Below, one piece after another: positions 1 to 6,453 of a DNA stretch of 6,795 nucleotides. This DNA is from GCA-016699105 sp036518915 (lineage in GTDB: Bacteria > Patescibacteriota > Saccharimonadia > UBA4664). The stretch is from contig DATDME010000020.1 in assembly GCA_036518915.1 (NCBI GenBank), positions 1-6,795 of the forward strand. The letters are read 5' to 3'. The stretch's first letter is position 1. Each line of letters starts with the position of its first letter. The position numbers were made by a program, and so were the translations under genes. The notes beneath the pieces were generated by a model, which saw only the letters and a program-made list of their open reading frames with translations, made no database searches and was not told the origin of the DNA.

Positions 1-149
1 CGTTCTTTGCCAAGCATTCTCCCCTGTTTGCCAACGTCATGGGCGACTCCAACGCCGGCCTGATCCACCGTCAGGGCCTATACTTTGGCAACAACCCCGA
101 GTTGACCGCCGCCGAGAAGGCTGAGATTCTGGATATCTTTAGCGCCTAA
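1..149 (+). CDS. C-terminal end of a probable DegT/DnrJ/EryC1-family aminotransferase (partial)
   Basis: The reading frame is open from the left edge (first full codon at position 3) to a TAA at 147-149, leaving 48 residues; the start lies outside the window. The tail contains a GLYFGNNPEL stretch followed by an acidic helix (TAAEKAEILDIF). This resembles the C-terminal end of DegT/DnrJ/EryC1/StrS PLP-dependent sugar aminotransferases, where a GLYxGNHPxLT-like segment precedes the last helix. Such enzymes transfer an amino group to a 4-keto or 3-keto nucleotide sugar in the cytoplasm, which suits the surrounding polysaccharide genes. The PLP-binding lysine and the rest of the fold are not in the window, so the family call rests on a short tail and the exact sugar cannot be given. 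The gene converges on the glycosyltransferase ending at 247, with a hairpin terminator between them. Confidence 0.55.
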   Translation, partial: FFAKHSPLFANVMGDSNAGLIHRQGLYFGNNPELTAAEKAEILDIFSA

Positions 150-170
150 TCTTTGGCGCGCTCGGTCCGC

Positions 171-196
171 AAAAGCCCCCAGCGACGGGGGCTTTG
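171..196. terminator. Bidirectional intrinsic terminator between convergent genes
   Basis: A perfect 9-bp stem, AAAGCCCCC (172-180) pairing with GGGGGCTTT (187-195), encloses a 6-nt loop (agcgac). On the + strand the stem ends in TTT; on the - strand it ends in TTTT because of the extra A at 171. It lies 22 bp after the aminotransferase stop and about 50 bp beyond the stop of the minus-strand glycosyltransferase. It can therefore serve both convergent transcripts. The T-tracts are short, so efficiency cannot be judged from sequence. Confidence 0.8.
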
Positions 197-246
197 TGGT
201 ACGCGGGACAGGCGGCCGGGTGCGACAGGACTGGGAGCGGGCCGGC

Positions 247-1518
247 TTACTTGCTGACGTGCGCCAGCTTAAAAACGCGCCGGGCAGCTGAGCGCACAAA
301 TGTCACCGGCCGGCGCATAAAAACATGGCGCGTCACGCCGAGCGGGGCGAGCAGCTTGGTGGCGGTGTCGGGCTCGTAGGAGTTGATGTGTTCGATGATG
401 CGGTCGGCCAGGGCGTCGGGATTGAACTTGTTTTGGATATCGTCGGCGGCCTGCTTGGCCAGCTTGGCGAGCTCCTCCGGGTGTTGCGTGGCCCAGCGCA
501 TCTTTTCGCGGACGGCCTCCACCGTAACTTCGGCCCACTGGTGGCCTTCGTAAAGCTCAGGGAGGGCTTTAGCGAGGCGCTCGTCGACCGGCACTAGTTT
601 GCCGGTAGGCTCAATGAGCACGCTGTTTTCGGCCGTCATGAAGCCCGTTGAGCCGCTCCAGTTGATGGTAGCGGTGGGCAGGCCGAGGGCCATGGCCTCC
701 ATGCAGGGCACGCCCCAGCCGTTGGCGCGGTCGGTGGAAATGTAGAGGTCGGCCCGGCCATAAAGTTTCAGCAGTTCTTCGGGTGAGAGCGACACATCGA
801 TGATTTCAACCTCGGGGAGATCGGTGCGATTGAAGTCGACCTGGTCTTTGACGGAGCCGAACAGCACGTCTTTGAGGTTTTCGCGGGTCACGCCCTGGTA
901 GCCCTCGGTGAAGGCCCGCAGGATGAGCTTGGCCTCCCCTTTCTTGAACTCGTTGAGGAAGGCAGCCAGCATGAGGTCAAAGCCTTTGCGCCAACCGAAG
1001 GCAAAGATGTACAGGAAGGTAAAGGGCTCGCCGGGGGCCTTGCTCTTCACGAGCTTCGACGGGTTGAACAGCTCGGTGTTCATGGCGTAGGGAATGGCCC
1101 AGAGCTTATCTTTGGCGACGCCGGCGGCCGAGTAGGTATCAATATTGAATTGGCCGGGCACCCAAATTTCGTCGAGGCCGTTGCAGAGGCTGACCCAGTG
1201 GGCGGGAATGCGGTCGGTTTCAAAGATGGAAATGCCAATGGTGCGCAGCGCGCCAAAGACGCGGATTTCGCGGAAGGTTTCGGGGCCCAGGTTGATGACC
1301 AGCACGGGGCGCGGGCCGGCATCAACTTTCATGAGTGATTCCAGCCAGGTGTAGGTGTCTTCGCCGAGCTCGCGGCGATGCTTGGGTCCCATTGAGATTA
1401 CGCGAACCGGTAACGATTTTTTGGTGAGACCGCGGAGGTAATTACGGCTGACATTGCCATAGCCGCCACGATCAAAAACTGGTCCGACCCAAATAATGCC
1501 TGTGGCTGCTGGTTTCAT
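247..1518 (-). CDS. GT4-family glycosyltransferase (GT-B fold) with altered EX7E motif
   Basis: This 423-residue protein is of usual length for a GT4 (CAZy) retaining glycosyltransferase. These enzymes transfer a sugar from a nucleotide donor to a lipid-linked glycan at the cytoplasmic face of the membrane. A glycine-rich acceptor-domain loop (FDRGGYGN, about 15-22) follows the first strand. Further on are a FETDRIPAHWV segment (99-109) and DEIWVPGQFN (116-125), typical of this GT4 subgroup. The C-terminal donor domain has FGWRKGFDL (174-182) and NGWGVPCMEAMALGLP (266-281). The last segment corresponds to the EX7E motif, but the first Glu is Asn266 and only Glu274 is kept. The C-terminal ~35 residues are Arg/Lys-rich and could help membrane contact (inference). 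The ATG at 1518-1516 has a GGAG 10 nt upstream. The gene lies 28 bp after the flippase stop and probably shares its transcript. Confidence 0.88.
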   Translation of the reverse strand: MKPAATGIIWVGPVFDRGGYGNVSRNYLRGLTKKSLPVRVISMGPKHRRELGEDTYTWLESLMKVDAGPRPVLVINLGPETFREIRVFGALRTIGISIFETDRIPAHWVSLCNGLDEIWVPGQFNIDTYSAAGVAKDKLWAIPYAMNTELFNPSKLVKSKAPGEPFTFLYIFAFGWRKGFDLMLAAFLNEFKKGEAKLILRAFTEGYQGVTRENLKDVLFGSVKDQVDFNRTDLPEVEIIDVSLSPEELLKLYGRADLYISTDRANGWGVPCMEAMALGLPTATINWSGSTGFMTAENSVLIEPTGKLVPVDERLAKALPELYEGHQWAEVTVEAVREKMRWATQHPEELAKLAKQAADDIQNKFNPDALADRIIEHINSYEPDTATKLLAPLGVTRHVFMRRPVTFVRSAARRVFKLAHVSK

Positions 1519-1528
1519 AATGAGGTAA

Positions 1529-1532
1529 CTCC
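1529..1532 (-). promoter_or_regulatory. Ribosome binding site of the minus-strand glycosyltransferase
   Basis: On the minus strand a GGAG core (within ACGGAGTT) lies 10 nt before the ATG at 1518-1516. It supports that start codon and separate initiation downstream of the flippase stop. Confidence 0.55.
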
Positions 1533-1542
1533 GTGCTTAGTT

Positions 1543-1560
1543 CTTGTTACTTGTTACTTG
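1543..1560. repeat. 7-bp tandem repeat at the flippase 3' end
   Basis: The heptamer CTTGTTA (CAAGTAA on the coding strand) occurs twice in a row, followed by a partial copy CTTG. It encodes the last residues (SNK) and supplies the TAA stop of the flippase. Because the first copy is read in a different frame from the second, gain of a unit leaves the stop unchanged. Loss of one unit would add a single Asn before another TAA. Confidence 0.85.
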
Positions 1561-3034
1561 GCTTGAGCAGATGCCGGACTTCGGCGGGGTCGATCACGCG
1601 CACTGGAATGAGCAGGCCGAAGTATACCAGAGCATACAGGCCGGCCGCCAGACACGTGATCAAAAAAACATGGCTGGTAACGCCAACGGCAAAACGCGGC
1701 AGCCAATACACAGCCGGGGCGGCGAGAAGCGCCACCAGCGCCGACTTCGCCAGCACCATATGCCCAGGTACAAAGTGGAACCGCTGGCGCGCAAACCACA
1801 ATGAGGCCGCCAGGCACAAGAACTCGCTGAACACACTCATGTAAGCCGCCGCATAGTAGCTAAAGCGCGGTATGAGCACCAGGTTGAGGAGAAAGTTCAG
1901 GATAATCGTGACAATCGCTAGGTTAAGCACGTCACGCTCACGGTGCCGGGCGACGAGCAGGAAGCCGAGCAAAGCATTGAGGAAGGACAGCGCCACAGCA
2001 AAAATCAGAACCCGCAGTAGTTCAGCCGATACTTCATACCCGGTACCGGCAATTACGCGGATGATTTGCGGTGAGAACATCACAACGAACACCACCAGCG
2101 GTACGGCAAACATCAGCAGGAAGTCATAGGCTTTTTGTGTCCGCTTCTGCCAGACCTCACCGAGATCAGATTGGGCCGCCATCACCGGGAAGACGGAGGT
2201 AATAAACAGGCCCGGGAAAATCATAATCACCTCAATCAGCCGGTATGGCACCTGGTATAAACCGACGGCCTCAAAGTTACTAACATGCGGCACGATCGAA
2301 TTAGCTAGATTTAAGAGCGACAGCATAATGGTATCAAGACGGTAATACACCGAGTTTAAGACCGAGGCTAGCCCAAGCGGGATCGACAGCCAGAGGGCCT
2401 TACGCCAGTAATGGAAGTTGAAATTGAGGCCCATCTGGATGTGTGAGCGGGCAAAAATATACACCGCCAGCGTAAACACGCCAGCGCCAAAGGCGTTTAG
2501 CAGAAAGATACTATTGAGGCCGAGGTGGTTATGTACCACGTAAATCAGGCCCGCAAGCGTGGCGGCCTTGGCCACCACTTCGCCCGTCACCACGTAGCGC
2601 ATGTGCAGGTTGTGCTGGAAGTAGATGCTGATGGCGCTGGTGGCGGTGTTAAACAGCAAGGTAGGCGACATCAGGAGCAGGCCATACAGGAATTCCCGAG
2701 AATAACCGAGGAAAAAGCCAATAATGAGGGCCAGCACCGCCGATACCAGGCTCATAACGAGCCGCAGCGAGAGCAGCGACGACAAAATGGCCTTGGCGTC
2801 TTGCCTAGACTGCGCCAGCTCGCGCAGGCCAAACAGCGAGAGGCCGAGGTCGGAGCTGATCGCAAAAAATGACAAGAAGACCGTTACGGTGGATAGCACA
2901 CCATACTGTTCAGGACCCAGGTAGCGGGTCGTGAGGCTGAGCGTAAAAAATGATAGGCCGACGGTAATAACTTTGCCGACAGCCTGGACACCGGTGTTTT
3001 TCAGGATTCGTTTGCCAAACATCGGGCTTATCAT
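1547..3034 (-). CDS. Oligosaccharide flippase, Wzx/polysaccharide-biosynthesis (MOP superfamily) type
   Basis: A 495-residue, strongly hydrophobic multi-pass membrane protein of usual length for Wzx-like flippases (MOP superfamily), which move undecaprenyl-diphosphate-linked glycans to the outer face of the membrane. The N-terminus GKRILKNTGVQAVGK followed by TRYLGPEQYG (36-45) is the hallmark start of this family. About 12-14 hydrophobic segments can be read, roughly at 17-35, 44-66, 88-110, 114-136, 150-167, 173-195, 212-230, 258-284, 303-322, 337-361, 366-387, 391-411, 427-446 and 452-476. A loop of about 14 residues (242-255) precedes the conserved-type VGLYQVPYR segment. The C-terminal tail is cytosolic-like and charged. 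The start is uncertain: Met1 (3034) has no clear Shine-Dalgarno, and Met5 (3022) gives a more typical family N-terminus and lies 7 nt after a TATGAT box. Base composition is visibly lower in GC than in the + strand glycosyltransferases. Confidence 0.93.
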   Translation of the reverse strand: MISPMFGKRILKNTGVQAVGKVITVGLSFFTLSLTTRYLGPEQYGVLSTVTVFLSFFAISSDLGLSLFGLRELAQSRQDAKAILSSLLSLRLVMSLVSAVLALIIGFFLGYSREFLYGLLLMSPTLLFNTATSAISIYFQHNLHMRYVVTGEVVAKAATLAGLIYVVHNHLGLNSIFLLNAFGAGVFTLAVYIFARSHIQMGLNFNFHYWRKALWLSIPLGLASVLNSVYYRLDTIMLSLLNLANSIVPHVSNFEAVGLYQVPYRLIEVIMIFPGLFITSVFPVMAAQSDLGEVWQKRTQKAYDFLLMFAVPLVVFVVMFSPQIIRVIAGTGYEVSAELLRVLIFAVALSFLNALLGFLLVARHRERDVLNLAIVTIILNFLLNLVLIPRFSYYAAAYMSVFSEFLCLAASLWFARQRFHFVPGHMVLAKSALVALLAAPAVYWLPRFAVGVTSHVFLITCLAAGLYALVYFGLLIPVRVIDPAEVRHLLKPSNK

Positions 3035-3039
3035 ATCAT
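3012..3039 (+). promoter_or_regulatory. Candidate sigma70-type promoter for the rightward glycosyltransferase operon
   Basis: TTGCCA at 3012-3017 (5 of 6 matches to TTGACA) and TATCAT at 3034-3039 (5 of 6 to TATAAT) are separated by 16 bp. This predicts a transcript starting near 3046, upstream of the ribosome binding site at 3067-3072. The elements lie over the first codons of the divergent flippase, so the two genes would interfere at this point. Hand-read consensus match only. Confidence 0.4.
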
Positions 3040-3059
3040 TGGCGCCGCAAGCGTATCCA
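3030..3059 (-). promoter_or_regulatory. Candidate promoter for the leftward flippase-glycosyltransferase unit
   Basis: On the minus strand TATGAT (3035-3030) is 5 of 6 to the -10 consensus. A weak -35-like TGGATA (3059-3054, 4 of 6 to TTGACA) is 18 bp upstream. The -10 box overlaps the annotated first ATG (3034), so a transcript from here would start close to Met5 at 3022 and be leaderless or nearly so. If Met1 is the true start, this is not the promoter. Confidence 0.3.
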
Positions 3060-3066
3060 GCTCAGC

Positions 3067-3072
3067 AAGGAG
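3067..3072 (+). promoter_or_regulatory. Ribosome binding site AAGGAG deciding the start at 3081
   Basis: AAGGAG lies 8 nt before the ATG at 3081, an ideal Shine-Dalgarno arrangement. It argues that the open frame running back to 2931 is not translated upstream of 3081; that upstream part is also antisense to the flippase N-terminus. Confidence 0.75.
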
Positions 3073-3080
3073 CGGCTATA

Positions 3081-4187
3081 ATGAAGCGCATGAAGATTGT
3101 TGTGGATGGGCGCCCGTACGCCGGCGGCTTTAATGGTTACACGACCTACTTATCGTCAATTATTGAGCCGCTGCTGGCAGCCGGCTGGCAGGTAACCCTC
3201 ATCTCAAACCGGCCGTTTAACGAGGCGCATGCGGCCATCACTGGGCGCTGCCAAACGAAAGTGTTTGGGGCGCGCCGGGCGAGCTTGTGGGAGCAATGGT
3301 CGGTGCCGCGGTATCTTCGCCGGGTGCGGCCGCAGGTGTACTTTGTGGGCACGAACAAAGGCTTGCCGTTTTGGAAGCCGCGGCCCACACAATACATTTT
3401 GGCCCTGCTCGACATCATCCCCTATAAATTTCCGCGCCAATATTTGCTGAGTCCGGGCTACATTTTGAAGGAACTGCGCCCGGTAGCGCAGCTGATTTCC
3501 GTCTGCCGGGCGGATGCTCTGGTAACGATTTCTGAGGCCAGCGCCCGAGATATTCAGATGGTTTTTCACCGGCAGGCAAAGGCGTTGCTCATGCGGGTGA
3601 AAATCACTGGTACGCCGGAAGATTTACCGGCCGAACCCACCGAAACCTTTACCTACGTTGGCGGGGTCGATAACCGCAAACGCACCGGCGAATTGATTCA
3701 GGCATTCGCGCGGTTTGTGCAAGATCATCCGACCTACCGGCTCGTCATGATTGGCCGGGGTTACACCGAGGCGCATGGAGCACTCATGGATGAACTGGGG
3801 GTGCGCGACAAAATTGATCTACCGGGGTTTGTGGATCAGGCCACCAAGATGAAGCTCATTGCCCAGAGTACGGCCCTGGTGTATCCGTCGCTTTACGAGG
3901 GATATGGACTGGCAATCGCCGAGGGCTTCGTGGCCGGCGTGCCGGTGATTGCCGCGCCGGGCGGATCGCAATCGGAGGTGGGTGGTAAGGGCGTTTATTA
4001 TGCCGACCCGCTGAATCCGCAGGCCATTGCTGAGGCGATGGCGGCCGTGCTTGATCCAGCCGTGCGACAGCAACTGGCGGAGGGCCGGAAAATTCAGTAC
4101 GATAAACTGTTTGGACCCGCTATCGACCAGAACATTCAGGACTTCTTTGCCGAATATGGCCGGCGCGGCCAGAAAGGGAACGCATGA
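3081..4187 (+). CDS. GT4-family glycosyltransferase with intact EX7E motif, first gene of rightward operon
   Basis: A 368-residue GT-B glycosyltransferase of normal GT4 length, predicted to add one sugar to the lipid-linked repeat unit. The N-terminus MKIVVDGRPYAGGFNGYTTYL (from residue 4) is the usual first strand and glycine loop. LALLDIIPYKFP (108-118) resembles the HDxxP-type acceptor-domain motif of MtfB/WbaZ-like mannosyltransferases. SVCRADALVTISEAS (140-154) leads into the interdomain region. The donor domain has YVGGVDNRKRT (192-202) and the complete EX7E motif in SLYEGYGLAIAEGF (Glu273 and Glu281). The start at 3081 is set by AAGGAG 8 nt upstream; a second in-frame ATG at 3090 is also possible. 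The stop overlaps the next start as ATGA, implying translational coupling. Donor and acceptor cannot be told from sequence; mannose-like is a guess from family resemblance. Confidence 0.9.
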   Translation: MKRMKIVVDGRPYAGGFNGYTTYLSSIIEPLLAAGWQVTLISNRPFNEAHAAITGRCQTKVFGARRASLWEQWSVPRYLRRVRPQVYFVGTNKGLPFWKPRPTQYILALLDIIPYKFPRQYLLSPGYILKELRPVAQLISVCRADALVTISEASARDIQMVFHRQAKALLMRVKITGTPEDLPAEPTETFTYVGGVDNRKRTGELIQAFARFVQDHPTYRLVMIGRGYTEAHGALMDELGVRDKIDLPGFVDQATKMKLIAQSTALVYPSLYEGYGLAIAEGFVAGVPVIAAPGGSQSEVGGKGVYYADPLNPQAIAEAMAAVLDPAVRQQLAEGRKIQYDKLFGPAIDQNIQDFFAEYGRRGQKGNA

Positions 4188-5293
4188 AAACTATTTTGCA
4201 CGTCGGGCCGGCCAAGCACGGCATCGCGGCGTATGACCTGCAGATTGACCAGATTTACCGGCAGCAGGGTTTTGCGGTTGAGCCGGTGCTGGTGGACGAC
4301 GATACCGCGGTGCGCGAGGTGGTGCGGCAGCTGGCCGGACGGCTGGCCGCGCAGCCAGAGGCGGTATGCCACTTTGAGATTGGCAGCGGCGACCAGCCAA
4401 TTCTGGCGATGAGCCGGGCGCTCCTGGCGCAAACCGGCCGACCGCAGCTGGTCACCATTCATGACCCGGGCGTGGTAGTGAAGCACCCGCTGGCGGTGCC
4501 GGGTACGCTGCACACCCAGCGGGCCGTGGCGCTGCCGGCTAAGGCGGTGCGTAACACGCTGAGTGCGACGGTGGGTAAGCGGCTGCTGGCGAGCTATTTG
4601 GCCGACCGGCGGATTGTGCGCTCGTACCTGCGGCCGGACTTGGCCGAGAGCCAGAGCGGGACGTATATCCCCCAACCGACGTACCACCCCGAGTTGCCGG
4701 CGGTGCCGGCGGGTCATAGCGGTAGCCTACGGATTGGGTTTGGTGGATATTGGGGCCTCGGCAAGGGCCTGGAAACGCTGCTCGATGCGGCCGAAGAGGT
4801 GCTGAGTGACGATCCGCGGCCAGATATGAGGTTGGTGGTGGGCGGCGGCACGTCGGGCCCGCACAACGCCTACGCCGAAGGCCTGCGCCAGCGGGCCCGC
4901 CAGGTTGACCCCCAGGCCGAACTGCCCGGCTTTGTGGACGACGACGCCCTGGATAGCTGGCTGCAAAGCCTGGACGTGCTCGTGCTGCCCTACTGGCCCG
5001 AGCTGCCCAACGGCACGAGCGCCATGGCGATGCGGGCGGCCGAGCTGGCCGTACCCATTATTGCCAGCAATACCAAGGCGCTCTCCGGCCAGCTCGGCCC
5101 CGACGGCGCCAGCTACGTCACGCCCAAGGACACGCCGGCGCTCGTGGCGGCGCTGCGCGCGTTTATTGCCGACCCGGAGGCGGCGCGCCGGCGGGCAGTG
5201 GCCACCCAGCAGCACATTTTTGCCGGGCACAACTGGGCGGTAGTGGGCCGGGCGCTCAGCGCTTATGTGCAGAAATTGGAGCAAACCACATGA
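4184..5293 (+). CDS. GT4-like glycosyltransferase lacking the EX7E glutamates
   Basis: A 369-residue GT-B protein starting at an ATG that overlaps the previous stop (ATGA), with an AAAGGGA Shine-Dalgarno 5 nt upstream. The N-terminus ILHVGPAKHGIAAYDLQI carries the glycine loop. TIHDPG (91-96) ends an acceptor-domain strand. The donor domain has FGGYWGLGKGLETLL (186-200), corresponding to the GRxxxxKGxxxLL motif, then LRQRARQ and ELPGFVDDDALDSWL (246-260). Where EX7E is expected the protein reads NGTSAMAMRAAELAVPIIAS, so Asn276 and Arg284 replace the two Glu. This GTSxxxxxAxxxxxPvIaS pattern also occurs in some functional GT4 relatives, so activity is not excluded. The gene is the most GC-rich in the window (42 of 60 bases at 4321-4380), which explains the long open antisense frames across it. 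Acceptor and donor are unknown. Confidence 0.85.
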   Translation: MKTILHVGPAKHGIAAYDLQIDQIYRQQGFAVEPVLVDDDTAVREVVRQLAGRLAAQPEAVCHFEIGSGDQPILAMSRALLAQTGRPQLVTIHDPGVVVKHPLAVPGTLHTQRAVALPAKAVRNTLSATVGKRLLASYLADRRIVRSYLRPDLAESQSGTYIPQPTYHPELPAVPAGHSGSLRIGFGGYWGLGKGLETLLDAAEEVLSDDPRPDMRLVVGGGTSGPHNAYAEGLRQRARQVDPQAELPGFVDDDALDSWLQSLDVLVLPYWPELPNGTSAMAMRAAELAVPIIASNTKALSGQLGPDGASYVTPKDTPALVAALRAFIADPEAARRRAVATQQHIFAGHNWAVVGRALSAYVQKLEQTT

Positions 5294-6453
5294 AACAACT
5301 GGCGATTGATATCGATATTCTGGCCCATGACTCAAAAACCGGCGTGTATTATTATACGCAGCGGTTGCTGGCGGCCCTGCTGGCCCGACCGCGCGCCTAC
5401 GGCGTGACCCTCGCCTATTTTGGTAAAGCACAACCATTATCGGATTGGGAGCTGCCCGCGGGCAGTGCCACGGTGCGGGCCGTCACTTGGCTGCCGCGCA
5501 AGCTGTACCGCCTGACGCTGCGGACGGTGGCGGCGCTGCCGTTTGACCTCATGACCGGCGTGCGGGCTGATGCCTTCTTGTTTACCAAAGTGGTGGCACT
5601 GCCGCTCGTGCGGCGGGTGCCGAACGCGGTTGTTATTCACGATACGGCCTATGTGGATTATCCGGACGTGATGGAGAACTGGCACTTCCGTAAATACCTG
5701 GAGTGGGGCGTGCCGCGAGGTATTAAGCGGGCATCACTCGTGATAACGATTTCGGAGAGTACCAAGTCGCGCCTGATGGAGCTGTACGGCGTACCGGAGC
5801 AGAAAATCCGGTTGATTCCCCCGGCGGTGGATCATGCGGCTTATCACCCATACGAGGAGCCGGAAGTGGCCCGGGTGCGGGAAAAATTCGGTATTACCAA
5901 GCCATACATCTTGAGTGTTTGTACGCTGGAACCGCGCAAGAACCTGGTGACGCTGCTGCGGGCCTGCGCGGATTTCCCGCCCGAGTTGCTGCGTGATTAC
6001 CAACTGGTGCTGGCCGGCCGCAAAGGCTGGCACAACGCCGAGCTCGACACCTTGCTGGATGAATTAGGTAAGAAAATCTCCATTGTGGTCACGGGCTACG
6101 TGCTTAATGAGGACCTGCCGGTGCTGTATGCTGGCGCGGCGGTGTTTGTACTGCCGTCTTTGTATGAGGGTTTTGGCATGCCAGTGTTAGAGGCGATGGC
6201 CTGCGGCGCGCCGGTCATTACCGCCAATAATTCATCACTGCCAGAAGTGGCTGGTGAGGCGGGGGTGCTGGTGGAGGCGCTGGATGTAGCGGGACTATGC
6301 CAGGCGATGGTAGACGTATTGCACGATGACCAGCGTCGCGCACGCATGCGCCGGGCAGGTTTGGCTCGGGCGCAAGCCTATTCCTGGGAAAAATCTGCTA
6401 CATTACTAGCAAACGTGATTGATGAACTGATGGAAAGCGGGTCAAAGGCATGA
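5290..6453 (+). CDS. GT4-family glycosyltransferase, MtfB/WbaZ-like (putative mannosyltransferase)
   Basis: A 387-residue, fully canonical GT4 enzyme. The N-terminus AIDIDILAHDSKTGVYYYTQRLL is the MtfB-like first strand and glycine loop. VVIHDTAYVDYPD (114-126) is the acceptor-domain HDxxxxxxP motif. LVITISESTKSRLMELYGVPEQKIRLIPPAVD (150-181) is the classic interdomain segment. ILSVCTLEPRKNLVTLL (207-223) supplies the donor-phosphate Arg216/Lys217, and PSLYEGFGMPVLEAMACGAPVI contains EX7E with Glu293 and Glu301. YSWEKSA (365-371) is the usual C-terminal helix motif. Family members in O-antigen clusters are often GDP-mannose-dependent mannosyltransferases, so a mannose donor is plausible and fits the downstream GDP-deoxymannose-like reductase. 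The start overlaps the preceding stop (ATGA), with GGAG 8 nt upstream. The stop overlaps the next start in the same way. Confidence 0.92.
   Translation: MKQLAIDIDILAHDSKTGVYYYTQRLLAALLARPRAYGVTLAYFGKAQPLSDWELPAGSATVRAVTWLPRKLYRLTLRTVAALPFDLMTGVRADAFLFTKVVALPLVRRVPNAVVIHDTAYVDYPDVMENWHFRKYLEWGVPRGIKRASLVITISESTKSRLMELYGVPEQKIRLIPPAVDHAAYHPYEEPEVARVREKFGITKPYILSVCTLEPRKNLVTLLRACADFPPELLRDYQLVLAGRKGWHNAELDTLLDELGKKISIVVTGYVLNEDLPVLYAGAAVFVLPSLYEGFGMPVLEAMACGAPVITANNSSLPEVAGEAGVLVEALDVAGLCQAMVDVLHDDQRRARMRRAGLARAQAYSWEKSATLLANVIDELMESGSKA

Noticed and set aside
194..597. Short plus-strand frames over the 3' end of the minus-strand glycosyltransferase
   Set aside because: No ribosome site or recognisable domain; they mirror the GT4 coding frame and start within the terminator region.
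2525..2872. Plus-strand frame of 115 codons inside the flippase
   Set aside because: The translation is Gln/Arg/His-rich and lies opposite transmembrane codons of a convincing flippase.
2931..3080. N-terminal extension of 50 codons on the first rightward glycosyltransferase
   Set aside because: It is antisense to the flippase N-terminus, lacks GT homology, and the AAGGAG at 3067-3072 points to the start at 3081.
4136..4717. Open minus-strand frame of 193 codons opposite the GT genes
   Set aside because: Its product is rich in Arg, His and Gln with no domain, and it is fully antisense to clear GT4 coding sequence in a GC-rich stretch where stop codons are rare.
4727..5437. Open minus-strand frame of 236 codons
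   Set aside because: Same reason: low-complexity Arg/Gly/Ala/His composition, antisense to the donor domain of the GT at 4184 and the start of the next GT.
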